A DNA stretch of 64,000 nucleotides from the NCBI RefSeq assembly GCF_031882575.1, contig NZ_CP134772.1, positions 1,383,001 through 1,447,000 on the forward strand, in the 5' to 3' direction. Under the pieces are notes generated by a model. It ran no database searches. It was not told where the DNA came from and saw only the letters and a program-made list of their open reading frames with translations. This document shows, piece after piece, positions 43,244-53,177 of the stretch. Position 1 is the stretch's first letter; every line of letters begins with the position of its first letter. Origin of the DNA: Pseudomonas sp. VD-NE ins. GTDB lineage: Bacteria; Pseudomonadota; Gammaproteobacteria; Pseudomonadales; Pseudomonadaceae. Made by a program: the position numbers and the translations under genes.

Positions 43244-43597
43244 CTAACCGCTGTGCTCTACCGGACGCCAGCCATGGCGCTGAATATCCACACGATTGTT
43301 CAGGACGGTGATGCCTTCCATACGCAATCGGGCCCGTTGTTCATCGCCGGACGGGCTGCCCACCGGCAGGCTGATCCGACCGCCGGCGCCCAGCACGCGG
43401 TGCCAGGGCAGCCTGGTATCGCCGGGCAACTGGCTCAAGGTGCGGCCGACCCAGCGGGCGGCGCGTCCCAACCCGGCCAGTTCGGCTAACTGACCATAGC
43501 TGACCACTTTGCCTTCGGGCACCTGGGCGAGTGTCGAGTAGAGCGCCGTGCGTCGGATTTGCGCATTGTTTTCAACGCTGTCGAGCGGGTCTTTCAC
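43244..43597 (-). CDS. Alkyltransferase-like protein (MGMT family, Cys replaced by Trp)
   Basis: A protein of 117 residues of the MGMT DNA-binding domain family. True O6-alkylguanine transferases have PCHRV; here the site reads PWHRVLG, so the acceptor Cys is Trp. Alkyltransferase-like proteins bind damaged guanines and pass them to nucleotide excision repair. The helix-turn-helix (VSYGQLAELAGLGRAARWVG) is intact. The start is GTG 43597. Confidence 0.9.
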   Translation of the reverse strand: MKDPLDSVENNAQIRRTALYSTLAQVPEGKVVSYGQLAELAGLGRAARWVGRTLSQLPGDTRLPWHRVLGAGGRISLPVGSPSGDEQRARLRMEGITVLNNRVDIQRHGWRPVEHSG

Positions 43598-43761
43598 GTA
43601 CGCGGTTCCTGAGCATGAACAGTTTGATGGCTTTCAGAGTAATCCGTGATCAGCCAGTTGAGAAATGAACTCATCAGAAATAGTCCGGTCAGTCCTTGTC
43701 AGGGTCTTATTCCTACGGATAATGCCGACCTTTTTCGCAAACTTGAGCCTTCGATTCGCTT

Positions 43762-44769
43762 ATGTTGTCCAGATCCTTGTTGTGCCTTGCTGTTTTAAGT
43801 GCGTCCACGCCCCTGCTTGCCGACACCGTCTGGTTGAAGAACGGTGACAAGTTGAGCGGCACCATCACCGTGTTCGATGGCGGCAAGCTGTTGATCCAGA
43901 CGAAATATGCCGGTGCGGTCACGATTGACTGGAAAGAGGTCAAAACCCTGGACAGCGATCAGCACTTGCTGGTCAAGCAGGACGCCTATACCGGTGAAGT
44001 CTCCAAGTCGCTGACGGCCGCCGAAGATGGCAAGGTCACCCTGGCCAACGGTGAGGCGCCGAAAACCGTCGAGCTGGCGAGCATTCAGCAGATTCTCAAA
44101 CCGAAACCGGTGGTCGAGGATCTGGTCTGGAAGGGCAATGTCGACCTGGCGCTGGACTATCAGCGCGCCGAGAAGGACACCGATGACTACGATGTCGGCT
44201 TCAAGACCACGGCCCGTCATGGTCGCTGGCGTCATACCGCCGAAGGCGAGTACAACCGCGAAGTGCAGGACGACGAGACCACCACTGACAACTGGCGCGC
44301 TGAATACGCACTCGACCGCTTCCTGACGGATCAATGGTTCTGGCAGGGTCGTCTGAATTACAAGCGTGATCACATCGAAGAGCTGGCGCGCCAGCGCGTG
44401 GTCGGTACCGGTCCCGGCTACCAGTTCTGGGATGACGAGCTTGGCGCGTTCTCGCTCGGCTCGTTGTTCAACCGCACCGATTACGAGTATCGCGATGGCA
44501 GCAAAGACAACTTCTATTCCGTCGCGATGAAGTGGGATTACAACCGTTATCTGATCGGCAAGAAAGTCGAGTTCTTCACCAATGGTGAAATCGGCAAGCC
44601 GCTGTCGGATGTGGCCAACTACGCGCTGGATGCGGAAATGGGCCTGCGTTACAAGGTCACCGACTGGGCATCGCTTAACCTCAAGGCCGAGCGCGACATC
44701 ATCAGCGGCACCAACGATGCCGATCTGAACAAGACCCGTTATACCGCCGGGTTCGGCGTGGCCTGGTAA
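43762..44769 (+). CDS. DUF481-family outer-membrane protein
   Basis: A protein of 335 residues with a signal peptide (MLSRSLLCLAVLSASTPLLA, cut before DTVWLKNGD) and an N-terminal SH3-like segment (LKNGDKLSGTITVFDGGKLL). It is followed by a DUF481 beta-barrel-like domain with alternating aromatic strands (e.g. WHWQGRLNYKRD-like, here WFWQGRLNYKRD). Homologues are salt-stress or surface proteins of unknown role; the fold suggests a small barrel. No operon partner is seen. Confidence 0.85.
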   Translation: MLSRSLLCLAVLSASTPLLADTVWLKNGDKLSGTITVFDGGKLLIQTKYAGAVTIDWKEVKTLDSDQHLLVKQDAYTGEVSKSLTAAEDGKVTLANGEAPKTVELASIQQILKPKPVVEDLVWKGNVDLALDYQRAEKDTDDYDVGFKTTARHGRWRHTAEGEYNREVQDDETTTDNWRAEYALDRFLTDQWFWQGRLNYKRDHIEELARQRVVGTGPGYQFWDDELGAFSLGSLFNRTDYEYRDGSKDNFYSVAMKWDYNRYLIGKKVEFFTNGEIGKPLSDVANYALDAEMGLRYKVTDWASLNLKAERDIISGTNDADLNKTRYTAGFGVAW

Positions 44770-44777
44770 GGCACAAG

Positions 44778-44860
44778 TAAAAGATCGCAGCCTTCGGCAG
44801 CTCCTACAGAGGATTGATATACATCCTGTAGGAGCTGCCGAAGGCTGCGATCTTTTTTTT
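44778..44860. repeat. REP inverted pair (GTAGGAGCTGCCGAAGG type)
   Basis: AAAAGATCGCAGCCTTCGGCAGCTCCTACA and its inverted copy around ~20 bases; the right arm ends in a T-run. Confidence 0.9.
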
Positions 44861-44883
44861 GCGAGCTGAAAAACAGACGCCCA

Positions 44884-44919
44884 CAAAAAAGCCCCGCTTT
44901 TAAGGGCGGGGCTCTTTTC
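44884..44919 (-). terminator. Terminator of the cold-shock gene
   Basis: AAAAAAGCCCCGC pairs with GCGGGGCTCTTTTC around a TTTTAAGG loop, beginning 16 bases past the stop. Confidence 0.9.
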
Positions 44920-44934
44920 TAAAGAAGCTACAAG

Positions 44935-45144
44935 TTAGATAACTTGTACTTCTTCAGCTTGCATGCCTTTCTGACCGCGGGTAGCGATGAAAGAAACCTG
45001 TTGGCCTTCTTTCAGGCTTTTGAAGCCGTCGGATTGGATAGCTTTGAAGTGAACGAACAGGTCGTCACCGGATTGTGGAGTGATGAAGCCGAAGCCTTTT
45101 TCATCGTTGAACCACTTAACGGTACCGGTTTGGCGATTAGACAT
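44935..45144 (-). CDS. CspA-family cold-shock protein
   Basis: A protein of 69 residues forming a single cold-shock domain, with RNP1 KGFGFI and RNP2 DLFVHF. Such proteins bind single-stranded RNA and DNA and melt RNA structure at low temperature. AAGGAG precedes the start by seven bases. The ~350-base gap upstream leaves room for the long leader usual in this family. Confidence 0.97.
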   Translation of the reverse strand: MSNRQTGTVKWFNDEKGFGFITPQSGDDLFVHFKAIQSDGFKSLKEGQQVSFIATRGQKGMQAEEVQVI

Positions 45145-45498
45145 GGTGTAACTCCTTGAACAAAGATAACTGCGACTCAGGAAGAACCCTGGCCGAGACT
45201 GAGTGCAAAGAGCAGGAAAAATTCTTGTAGATGGTTGGATCGAAATTCAACATATCGTGTAGAGATTCTCAGTGACACAAGCAACACAGTGACGCCACCT
45301 TAACCCAGTTTCCGAGAAGTGCCAATGCTTCTTGCGAAGGTTTCTCTGTTTTCGGGATCGGCGGTGTGACGGTTCGTCGCCAAAGCCCGTACTTCATGGG
45401 TGTTCGGCGAGAATTGCACCGCGCACTTTGAACCCGGCGGCGCGCCCGGTAAGATGCCGGACAGAATTTTTCCACCTCGCTATTCAGGACACCCCGCC
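45145..45498. promoter_or_regulatory. Divergent intergenic region between the cold-shock gene and dcd
   Basis: 354 bases with no gene-like ORF. The part next to the cold-shock gene (45145-45260) is AT-rich and likely its 5' UTR and promoter; the part before dcd holds the dcd promoter. No firm -35/-10 pair could be assigned. Confidence 0.5.
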
Positions 45499-46065
45499 AT
45501 GAGCATCAAATCGGACAAGTGGATTCGCCGCATGGCGCAGGAACACGGCATGATCGAACCGTTCGTCGAGCGCCAGATGCGCGGCAGCGACGACAGCCGT
45601 GTGATCTCTTACGGTGTATCTAGCTATGGCTACGATGTACGTTGCACCAATCACTTCAAGGTGTTCACCAACATCAACTCGTCCATCGTCGATCCGAAAA
45701 ACTTCGACCCGGGCAGCTTCGTCGACGTCCACAGCGACGTTTGCATCATTCCGCCGAACTCCTTCGCGCTGGCCAGCACCGTCGAATATTTCCGCATTCC
45801 GCGCAATGTGCTGACCATTTGCCTGGGTAAAAGCACCTACGCACGTTGCGGCATCATCGTTAACGTCACGCCGCTCGAGCCTGAGTGGGAAGGCCACGTG
45901 ACGCTGGAATTCTCCAACACCACCAATCTGCCGGCGAAAATCTACGCCAACGAAGGCGTGGCACAGATGCTTTTCCTTGAATCCGACGAGGAATGCGAAG
46001 TGTCCTACAAGGATCGTGGCGGCAAGTACCAGGGCCAGCGCGGCGTGACCTTGCCGCGCACCTGA
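45499..46065 (+). CDS. dcd: dCTP deaminase
   Basis: A protein of 188 residues. Dcd deaminates dCTP to dUTP for thymidylate synthesis. Catalytic features are [15 protein letters not shown] near the N-terminus, [11 protein letters not shown] and [16 protein letters not shown] with the catalytic Glu. Length and C-terminus ([12 protein letters not shown]) are standard. ATG 45499 is the family start; the frame is open upstream to 45400. Confidence 0.98.
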   Translation: MSIKSDKWIRRMAQEHGMIEPFVERQMRGSDDSRVISYGVSSYGYDVRCTNHFKVFTNINSSIVDPKNFDPGSFVDVHSDVCIIPPNSFALASTVEYFRIPRNVLTICLGKSTYARCGIIVNVTPLEPEWEGHVTLEFSNTTNLPAKIYANEGVAQMLFLESDEECEVSYKDRGGKYQGQRGVTLPRT

Positions 46066-46172
46066 TTGGTCCATCCGACAGATCGCGGGAATTCTTTGGC
46101 GGGCAGACACTCTATGGGGTGTACTGCCCGTTTTTGCTTTCGGCAAAACGGGCCTTCGCCGAGGAGTGCTCT

Positions 46173-46382
46173 ATGAAGATCGATCCGCAAATCACCGCCG
46201 AACTGGCAAGGCTCGAGCCCAATCAGATTGGCGTATTGGCCTGGTCCTTGTTGGCGCATCCGGCGCTGAGCATGGCTGGCGGAATTCCCGGTCAACCCGA
46301 TCCTGATACGCCCAACGAACAACCGACCGAACCGGGCGAACCGACCCTTCCGGACGAGCCACCACCGGCGCCGGTTGCCTGA
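46173..46382 (+). CDS. Small hypothetical protein with Pro-rich tail (69 aa)
   Basis: A protein of 69 residues starting at ATG 46173 after CGAGGAGTG. The first ~38 residues are helical and end in a hydrophobic segment (IGVLAWSLLAHPALSMAGG); the rest is a Pro/Glu/Thr-rich tail (PDEPPPAPVA). No family was recognised. It lies 107 bases past dcd and a hairpin of inverted GTCAGCTGA sequence follows it. Confidence 0.65.
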   Translation: MKIDPQITAELARLEPNQIGVLAWSLLAHPALSMAGGIPGQPDPDTPNEQPTEPGEPTLPDEPPPAPVA

Positions 46383-46407
46383 TCTGCATTGAAAACGAAT
46401 GGCCAGT

Positions 46408-46442
46408 CAGCTGAGATCTGCAAAGACCTCAGCTGACTGGCC
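46408..46442. terminator. Hairpin between the 69-aa gene and pdeM
   Basis: GGCCAGTCAGCTGAGATCT is followed by the inverted GACCTCAGCTGACTGGCC, overlapping the pdeM stop region. There is no clear U-tract, so this may be a structural element rather than a true terminator. Confidence 0.5.
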
Positions 46443-47085
46443 ATATTTCGTTGTCACCGATGACGAAAATTCTGCAACTCTCTTCTCGCTCGACCGCGTA
46501 CCCGCCGGTAAAGGCGCCGAATGCCGGCAGCAGACTGATGCGCTCGCCGAGCCGGAAACACGCCAGGCGCAAGCTCTGCCGACCCTTGCCATGTAACCGA
46601 TAGACCGGGTGCACATGACCCGCCAGCACGTGTCTTTCAGGATGCGGGTCCGGTTCATGTTGCAAGGCGAATGGCCCGAGCAGCAGGGGTTCCGGCACCA
46701 CCCGGATGTTCAGCGATTCAGGTGGATCTCCGGCGCGTTTGTCATGGTTACCGCGAATCAGCGTCATCGGCAGTTCCGAGTGGCGCGCACGCCATTGCGC
46801 TAGCGCGCTCAGCGTGCCCGGGGCATGAGAGCCGGGCCCGTGCAGGAAATCCCCGAGAAAGATCAATAAGCGGCAGGGCAGCTTTGTCAGCAGCCGATCA
46901 ATCACGGCGATATTGCTCGCCGTGGTGCCATGTGGAACCGGTTGACCAAGACTGCGGTAAGCCGCCGCTTTGCCGAAATGCACATCGGCAATCAGCAGGA
47001 CCTGTTGCGCGGGCCAGTACAGGGCTTTTTCCGGCAAGAGCCAAAGTTCTTCACCGGCCAGACGTACCGGGTAGCCTGAACTCAT
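46429..47085 (-). CDS. pdeM: Ligase-associated DNA damage response phosphoesterase PdeM
   Basis: A protein of 218 residues, a binuclear metallophosphoesterase with motifs DVHFG (D34), GDFLH, GNHD and GHVHP. In P. putida the homologue (MPE) is a Mn-dependent DNA nuclease encoded with an Lhr-type helicase, an ATP-dependent DNA ligase and an exonuclease. It overlaps the helicase gene by four bases (ATGA). Here it is the last gene of the set. Confidence 0.93.
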   Translation of the reverse strand: MSSGYPVRLAGEELWLLPEKALYWPAQQVLLIADVHFGKAAAYRSLGQPVPHGTTASNIAVIDRLLTKLPCRLLIFLGDFLHGPGSHAPGTLSALAQWRARHSELPMTLIRGNHDKRAGDPPESLNIRVVPEPLLLGPFALQHEPDPHPERHVLAGHVHPVYRLHGKGRQSLRLACFRLGERISLLPAFGAFTGGYAVEREESCRIFVIGDNEIWPVS

Positions 47086-49754
47086 GGGGATTTATCCTTG
47101 TCAGCGCTATTCTCCAGATCACCGACCATTCGTCGGATGCGGTCAGCGAGTTTTTCCGAACTCATGCTTTCGCGCATGCGTTCCACCAGCAGCGGGAACC
47201 CCAGCGGTGTAGGACGTTTAAGCTGATGCACGTCCAGTTTCATCCCGTTGATCCGCTCCAATGTCTGTTCCAAGCGACGAATATCCAGTTCTTCTCGTAG
47301 GACTTCTTCCCCCGCCTGGGCCAGCAAAAGGTTGTCGGCGTCGTATTGTTTGAACACTTCGAAGAACAAACCGCTGGATGCCTGTACCTGTCGGGTGCTT
47401 TTCGGCGCGCCGGGGTAGCCGGTGAAGACCAGCCCGGCAATCCGCGCGATCTCGCGAAAACGCCGCAATGCCAGTTCACCGGCGTTCAGGCTGGCCAGAA
47501 CGTCCGCTAATAAATCATCGGTATTGAACAGCTCGGCCTTCAAATACTCGGCCCAGTCGATCGGCGTGGCACTGAGCAATTCCAGGCCGTAATCGTTCAC
47601 CGCGATGGAAAACGTCACGGGCTGCCGTTGACTGACGCGCCATGCCAGCAGGCTCGCCAGCCCCAGATGCACTTGGCGCCCGGCAAACGGGTAGAGGAAA
47701 AGATGCCAGCCCTCGCGGGACTTCAGCACTTCGGCCAACAGGTTGTCTGTCGTGGGCAAACCCGACCAGCGCATCTGGGTTTCCAGCAATGGTCGCAAGG
47801 CCTGCATTTCCGGGCCGACGAACTCACCCTGTGCCGCCGCACTGAAGCGCCTGACCACGGCTTCGGCCAATTCGTTGGAAAGTGGCATCCGCCCACCATT
47901 CCAGCGTGGTACGGCGGCTTTCTTCGCGGTGCTGCGTTTGACGTAAGCAGTCATGTTTTCCACTCGCACCAGTTCCAGCAAACGCCCGGCGAAGAGAAAA
48001 CCATCACCGGGTTTGAGCCGCGCGATAAAGCCTTCCTCGACGCTGCCCAACTGCTTGCCACCGCCGCCCTTGCTCCAGAATTTCAGATGGATGCTGGCGT
48101 CGCTGACGATGGTGCCGATGCTCATGCGGTGGCGCCGCGCCAATCGCGCATCGGGGACGCGCCAGATGCCGTGCTCGTCGGGTTCGACCCGGCGATAGTC
48201 CGGATAAGCCGTCAGAGACATTCCGCCGTGGCGTACGAAAGCCAGCGCCCAGGCCCAATCGGCGGGTGTCAGGTCACGATAAGCCCAGGCGCCACGGACT
48301 TCTTCGTACAACTCATCGGGTAAAAACCCACCGCCCAAGGCCATGCTGACCAAATGCTGCACCAGCACGTCCAGCGGTTTGTGCGGTGACAGTCGCGGCT
48401 CGATACGCCGTTGCTCGACGGCATCACGGGCCGCAGCGGCTTCGATCAGCTCAAGGCTGTGCGTTGGCACCAACGTCACCCGCGAGGTTCGCCCAGGTGC
48501 GTGGCCTGAGCGACCGGCGCGTTGCATAAGGCGCGCGACACCTTTGGCCGAGCCGATTTGCAGCACGCGCTCGACCGGCAGGAAATCCACGCCCAGATCC
48601 AGGCTTGAGGTGCAGACCACGGCTTTCAGCTGGCCGTCCTTCAAGGCTTTCTCAACCCAGTCGCGAGTGTCGCGTGACAACGAACTGTGATGCAAAGCTA
48701 TCAACCCGGCCCAATCGGGTCGAGCCTCCAGCAGCGCCTGATACCAGATTTCCGATTGCGCCCGGGTGTTGGTGAATACCAGGCTGCTGGCGCAGGCCTC
48801 GAGTTCGGCGACCACTTGCGGCAGCATCTTCAGGCCGATATGTCCGGCCCACGGAAAACGCTCAATCGCCGGTGGGAGGAGGGTATCGACCTTCAGCGAT
48901 TTTTCCCTTTGTCCCTGAATGCTGACGCCGCCCTGTGGGATCAGCACTTGCTCGGCGTGGGATTGATTACCGAGGGTGGCCGACACGCCCCAGACGATCA
49001 GATCGGGTTGCCAATGCCGCAGGCGGGCCAAGGCCAATTGCAATTGCACGCCGCGTTTATTGCCGAGCAATTCATGCCATTCGTCGACGACGATCATGCT
49101 CAGTGTCGACAGCGCCACTTGGGCATCGGCACGGGCAAGCAGCAACGTCAGGCTTTCCGGGGTAGTGATCAGTGTGGTCGGCAGGCGTCGGCTCTGGCGG
49201 GCGCGCTCGCTGCTGCTGGTGTCGCCGGTGCGCAGGCCGATGCTCCATGGGATCTGCAGGTCATCGACCGGTGTTTGCAACGCGCGTGCGGTATCGGCGG
49301 CGAGGGCGCGCATGGGCGTGATCCACAGGACGGTCAGCGGTTCGGCGGGGGCTTTGCGTTTACGCGCTGTTTCGACGGCAGGCTGCGAGCGAGCGAAGCG
49401 ATTGAGCGCCGCAAACCACACCGCATAGGTTTTACCGGCGCCCGTGCTGGCGTGTAGGAGCCCGGACTCGCGGTTTTTGACCGCCGCCCACACCTGTTTC
49501 TGAAAGGCGAACGGCTTCCAGCCGCGCGCGCTGAACCAGATTTTTGCCAGGTCGGGAGATTTCGCCTTGCGGGCTGCGCGCGCTCTGGAGGTGTTCTTCC
49601 AGTGACCACGAAGCGGGCGGACAAGTTTGATTTTTGTCGGCGATGAAAAACGAATGTGGGAGCGAGCCTGCTCGCGAATGCGGTGTGTCAGCCAACGATT
49701 TGTAAACTGACACACCGCATTCGCGAGCAGGCTCGCTCCCACAGGGTTTTGCAC
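47082..49754 (-). CDS. Ligase-associated DEXH-box helicase (Lhr-core type)
   Basis: An open frame of 890 codons. The Walker A STGAGKT is at 103-109, DEWH is the motif II box, and QRAGRSGH is motif VI; the winged-helix and DUF4145-like C-terminal region of Lhr-core helicases follows. Lhr-core translocates 3'-5' on single-stranded DNA in repair. The true start is uncertain: the first ~33 codons are read through a REP element, and no ATG, GTG or TTG lies between the REP and the conserved region beginning near residue 65. It overlaps pdeM. Confidence 0.9.
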   Translation of the reverse strand: MQNPVGASLLANAVCQFTNRWLTHRIREQARSHIRFSSPTKIKLVRPLRGHWKNTSRARAARKAKSPDLAKIWFSARGWKPFAFQKQVWAAVKNRESGLLHASTGAGKTYAVWFAALNRFARSQPAVETARKRKAPAEPLTVLWITPMRALAADTARALQTPVDDLQIPWSIGLRTGDTSSSERARQSRRLPTTLITTPESLTLLLARADAQVALSTLSMIVVDEWHELLGNKRGVQLQLALARLRHWQPDLIVWGVSATLGNQSHAEQVLIPQGGVSIQGQREKSLKVDTLLPPAIERFPWAGHIGLKMLPQVVAELEACASSLVFTNTRAQSEIWYQALLEARPDWAGLIALHHSSLSRDTRDWVEKALKDGQLKAVVCTSSLDLGVDFLPVERVLQIGSAKGVARLMQRAGRSGHAPGRTSRVTLVPTHSLELIEAAAARDAVEQRRIEPRLSPHKPLDVLVQHLVSMALGGGFLPDELYEEVRGAWAYRDLTPADWAWALAFVRHGGMSLTAYPDYRRVEPDEHGIWRVPDARLARRHRMSIGTIVSDASIHLKFWSKGGGGKQLGSVEEGFIARLKPGDGFLFAGRLLELVRVENMTAYVKRSTAKKAAVPRWNGGRMPLSNELAEAVVRRFSAAAQGEFVGPEMQALRPLLETQMRWSGLPTTDNLLAEVLKSREGWHLFLYPFAGRQVHLGLASLLAWRVSQRQPVTFSIAVNDYGLELLSATPIDWAEYLKAELFNTDDLLADVLASLNAGELALRRFREIARIAGLVFTGYPGAPKSTRQVQASSGLFFEVFKQYDADNLLLAQAGEEVLREELDIRRLEQTLERINGMKLDVHQLKRPTPLGFPLLVERMRESMSSEKLADRIRRMVGDLENSADKDKSP
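49654..49745. repeat. REP inverted pair at the helicase/aotP junction
   Basis: TGTGGGAGCGAGCCTGCTCGCGAATG and its inverted copy ending GCTCGCTCCCACAGG with a ~40-base spacer. It overlaps the first codons of the helicase reading frame. Confidence 0.9.
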
Positions 49755-49760
49755 TAATGG

Positions 49761-50525
49761 TTATTTGAGGTTGCCGCTGAGAAATTGCTTGAGGCGTTCG
49801 CTTTTCGGGTTACCCAGCACTTCTTCGGGGGCACCTTCTTCTTCCACCAAACCCTGATGCAGAAACAGTACCTGGCTGGAGACTTTACGAGCAAAACTCA
49901 TCTCATGGGTCACCATGATCATGGTCCGGCCTTCTTCGGCCAGCCCTTGAATCACCTTCAACACTTCCCCCACCAACTCCGGGTCGAGCGCCGAGGTCGG
50001 TTCATCAAACAACATCACCTCCGGTTCCATCGCCAGCGCCCGGGCAATCGCCACGCGCTGTTGCTGCCCCCCAGAGAGAAACGCCGGATATTGATCCGCC
50101 ACCCGCGCCGGCAAACCGACCTTGTCCAGATAACGCCGGGCGCGATCGTCGGCTTCCTGTTTGCTGCAACCCAGCACCCGGCGCGGGGCCATGGTGATGT
50201 TTTCCAGCACGGTCATGTGGCTCCACAGGTTGAAATGCTGGAACACCATCGCCAGCCGCGTGCGCAGGCGTTGCAGTTCATCGGCGTCGGCAACGTGCAT
50301 GCCGTGGCGATCGGTGACCATGCGGATCGCCTGGCCATCGAGGCTCATGGCGCCGTCGTTGGGTTGTTCGAGAAAGTTGATGCAGCGCAAAAAAGTACTT
50401 TTGCCCGAGCCACTGGCGCCGATCAGGCTGATCACGTCGCCGGTCTTGGCCTTGAGCGAAACGCCTTTGAGCACCTGATGGTCGCCATAGCTTTTGTGCA
50501 GGCCTTCAACGGTCAGTTTGTACAT
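49761..50525 (-). CDS. aotP: Arginine/ornithine ABC transporter ATPase AotP
   Basis: A protein of 254 residues. It has the Walker [10 protein letters not shown], signature LSGGQQQR and Walker [13 protein letters not shown], and belongs to the polar amino acid importer class (HisP/AotP). ATG 50525 begins [16 protein letters not shown], the family start; the frame runs on upstream. It is the last gene of the aot operon, 13 bases after aotO. In P. aeruginosa argR follows aotP; here the helicase gene does. Confidence 0.95.
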   Translation of the reverse strand: MYKLTVEGLHKSYGDHQVLKGVSLKAKTGDVISLIGASGSGKSTFLRCINFLEQPNDGAMSLDGQAIRMVTDRHGMHVADADELQRLRTRLAMVFQHFNLWSHMTVLENITMAPRRVLGCSKQEADDRARRYLDKVGLPARVADQYPAFLSGGQQQRVAIARALAMEPEVMLFDEPTSALDPELVGEVLKVIQGLAEEGRTMIMVTHEMSFARKVSSQVLFLHQGLVEEEGAPEEVLGNPKSERLKQFLSGNLK

Positions 50526-50538
50526 GGGACAGACATCC

Positions 50539-51657
50539 TCAAGGCGAAAGTAAGTAGCCGCTGCGATAGGCTTCAGCGCCCGCAACATGGGCGATAACCA
50601 TGCCGGCAGTGGCCATGCGTCGCAGCGAGCGGGCGTACATCACGCCGGCGCTGGTGCAATGAATAGGGGTGATCCGGTCGTTGATCGGGTCGATGATTTC
50701 GGCGATCTGCTGTCCGGCCTCCAGCACTTGCCCGGCCGTGGCGGTGTACACCAGCAAGCCGCCGACCGGGGTGGTCACCGGTTCCACACCGGCCAGCGGC
50801 GTGGCGGGGAACGGCAATGGCGGCTGCGGTTTGGTCTCGCCGACGATCGCATCGGACTGGATCAGATAATCGATGAGCGCCTGGCAGTCGCGGCTGGCCA
50901 GTGGATGGGTAACGTCACCCTGGCCGCGCAACTCGACGGTCACCGAGAAACTGCCCAGCGGAATCTCGAAGTGTTCGCCGAAGCGTTCCTTCAATTGCCA
51001 CCACAGCAGCGTGAAGCATTCGTCGAACGACTGGCCGCCGGAATCGGTGGCCAGCAGGCTCGCCTGCGCTTCGATGTAGCGCGCCAGCGGCTCGACCTGC
51101 GGCCACGCTTCGGGCGTGGTGTAGAGGTGCACCACCGATTCGAAGTCGCAGTGCAAGTCCAACACCATGTCGGCGTCGCAGGCCAGCCGTTGCAGGATCA
51201 GGCGCTGGGATTGCAGTTGCGTGCTGGCGGTCTGGCGGGCGAGGGCGTCGCGCAGATGTGTGCGGATCAGTTCGAGGTTGTGCTGCGGATCGTCATTCAG
51301 CTTGCCCTCGATGGCGTTGCCGATCTCTTCACTCAGGTCGACAAACCAGCGATTGAAGTTCTGCCCGCTCTCCAGTTCGTAGCGGCCCAGCGGCACGTCC
51401 ATCAGCACTTGTTCGAGGCCGACCGGGTTGGCCACCGGCACCAGCACGATTTCGCTGCGCAGGCGCCCGGCCGCTTCCAGCTCGGCCAGACGTTGCTTGA
51501 GATGCCAGGCGACGAGCATGCCGGGCAATTCGTCGGCATGCAGCGAAGACTGGATGTAAACCTTGCCCTTGGCCTGTTCCGGGCCGAAGTGGAAGCTGTG
51601 GATCTGTCGTGCGGTACCCGGCAGCGGGGCCAGCAGGTCATGGATCAGGTGGCGCAT
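50539..51657 (-). CDS. aotO: AotO, M14-family zinc aminoacylase-like protein
   Basis: A protein of 372 residues related to succinylglutamate desuccinylase/aspartoacylase. Zinc-site motifs are HADELPG (H-x-x-E) and LDLHCD. A beta-rich C-terminal domain ([20 protein letters not shown]) follows. The P. aeruginosa homologue is part of the aot operon but is not needed for arginine uptake as far as known; its substrate is undefined. It lies 28 bases after aotM. Confidence 0.92.
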   Translation of the reverse strand: MRHLIHDLLAPLPGTARQIHSFHFGPEQAKGKVYIQSSLHADELPGMLVAWHLKQRLAELEAAGRLRSEIVLVPVANPVGLEQVLMDVPLGRYELESGQNFNRWFVDLSEEIGNAIEGKLNDDPQHNLELIRTHLRDALARQTASTQLQSQRLILQRLACDADMVLDLHCDFESVVHLYTTPEAWPQVEPLARYIEAQASLLATDSGGQSFDECFTLLWWQLKERFGEHFEIPLGSFSVTVELRGQGDVTHPLASRDCQALIDYLIQSDAIVGETKPQPPLPFPATPLAGVEPVTTPVGGLLVYTATAGQVLEAGQQIAEIIDPINDRITPIHCTSAGVMYARSLRRMATAGMVIAHVAGAEAYRSGYLLSP

Positions 51658-51685
51658 TTTTTATCTCTTTATTCCTGCGCTGGGC

Positions 51686-52396
51686 CTAGTGTGTCGGGCC
51701 GAGGAAGGCCAGCCATCGGCGTTCGGCAAGGCGGAACAGGCCGACCAGCGCAAAGGTAATGGTCAGGTAGATCAGCGCGGCGATGCCGAACGACTGAAAG
51801 GTCAGGAAGGTCGCCGAGTTGGCGTCCCGCGCGACTTTCAGGATGTCGGGGATGGTCGCGGTGAAGGCCACCGTGGTCGAGTGCAGCATCAGGATCACTT
51901 CGTTGCTGTAATACGGCAACGAACGGCGCAGCGCCGAAGGCATGATCACGTAGGCATACAGCTTCCAGCCAGTCAGCCCGTAAGCCTTGGCCGCTTCGAC
52001 TTCGCCGTGGTTCATGCTGCGGATCGCCCCGGCGAAAATCTCCGTGGTGTAGGCGCAGGTGTTCAGGGCAAAGGCGAGGATCGTGCAGTTCATCGCATCG
52101 CGAAAGAAACTGTCGAGCAATGGCTGCGCACGCACGGCGGCGAGGCTGTAAATGCCGGTGTAGCAAATCAGCAACTGGATATACAGCGGCGTGCCGCGGA
52201 ACAGGTAGGTGTAGAACTGCACCGGCCAGCGAATGTAGAAGTGCGGCGAGACGCGGGCGATCGACAGCGGGATCGACACCAGAAAACCGATGAAGATCGA
52301 GGCGCTGAGCAGCCACATCGTCATTGCCAGCCCGGTGATGTTCTGGCCGTCGGTATAAAGGAAGGCGCGCCAGTATTCCTGCAGGAGTTCGATCAT
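51686..52396 (-). CDS. aotM: Arginine/ornithine ABC transporter permease AotM
   Basis: A protein of 236 residues with about five transmembrane helices and the EAAxxxG loop (EVEAAKAYGLTGWKLY) that contacts the ATPase. HisM/AotM-type permease. Overlaps aotQ by four bases, so the two membrane subunits are translationally coupled. Confidence 0.96.
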   Translation of the reverse strand: MIELLQEYWRAFLYTDGQNITGLAMTMWLLSASIFIGFLVSIPLSIARVSPHFYIRWPVQFYTYLFRGTPLYIQLLICYTGIYSLAAVRAQPLLDSFFRDAMNCTILAFALNTCAYTTEIFAGAIRSMNHGEVEAAKAYGLTGWKLYAYVIMPSALRRSLPYYSNEVILMLHSTTVAFTATIPDILKVARDANSATFLTFQSFGIAALIYLTITFALVGLFRLAERRWLAFLGPTH

Positions 52397-53121
52397 CGTA
52401 CGGCCTCCCGGGAACCGGCGGCATAACGGCGTTCGAGCCAGCGCAGGATGAAGTTCGAGGCACTGGTGATCAGCAGATAAATCAATGCGGCGAGGACCAG
52501 GAAGTAGAACAGTTGATAGGTGCTTTTACCGGCGTCCTGCGCCGCTTTGACCAGGTCCGCGAGGCCGATGATCGACACCAGCGCGGTGGCCTTGAGCATC
52601 ACCATCCAGTTGTTGCCGATACCCGGCAGGGCGAAGCGCATCATTTGCGGAAACACCACGAAGCGAAAGCGCTGGCCGCGTTTGAGGCCATACGCGGTGG
52701 CGGCTTCAACCTGACCGCGCGGCACCGCGAGAATCGCCCCACGAAAGGTTTCGGTGAAATACGCGCCATAAATAAAGCCCAGCGTCAGCACCCCGGCGCT
52801 GAACGGGTCGATTTCGATGTATTCCCATTCCAGGTAATCGGTCAGCGTCGTCAGCCAGGTTTGCAGGCTGTAGAAAATCAGCAGCATCAGCACCAGATCC
52901 GGCACCCCGCGAATCAGCGTGGTGTAGAGCTGGGCGGGCAGGCGCACCAGTTTGATTTTTGACAGTTTGGCACTGGCGCCGAGCAGGCCGAGCAACACGG
53001 CCACCAACAGCGACAACGCCGATAATTTGATGGTCATCCAGGTGCCTTCCAACAGCAAAGGGCCAAAACCCTTGAGGCTGAAGGCGGAGAGCCCCAGATT
53101 TTGTAAGAGGTTTTCGAACAT
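52393..53121 (-). CDS. aotQ: Arginine/ornithine ABC transporter permease AotQ
   Basis: A protein of 242 residues, the partner permease of AotM. It has the EAA loop QVEAATAYGLKRGQRFRF and TETFRGAILAVPRG before it, with about five transmembrane helices. It is 56 bases after aotJ, the usual spacing after a highly expressed binding protein. Confidence 0.96.
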   Translation of the reverse strand: MFENLLQNLGLSAFSLKGFGPLLLEGTWMTIKLSALSLLVAVLLGLLGASAKLSKIKLVRLPAQLYTTLIRGVPDLVLMLLIFYSLQTWLTTLTDYLEWEYIEIDPFSAGVLTLGFIYGAYFTETFRGAILAVPRGQVEAATAYGLKRGQRFRFVVFPQMMRFALPGIGNNWMVMLKATALVSIIGLADLVKAAQDAGKSTYQLFYFLVLAALIYLLITSASNFILRWLERRYAAGSREAVR

Positions 53122-53177
53122 AAATCAGCAACCTGAGCGGATGGAAAAGGCGCCCATCGAGGATGGGCGCCGGGGCA

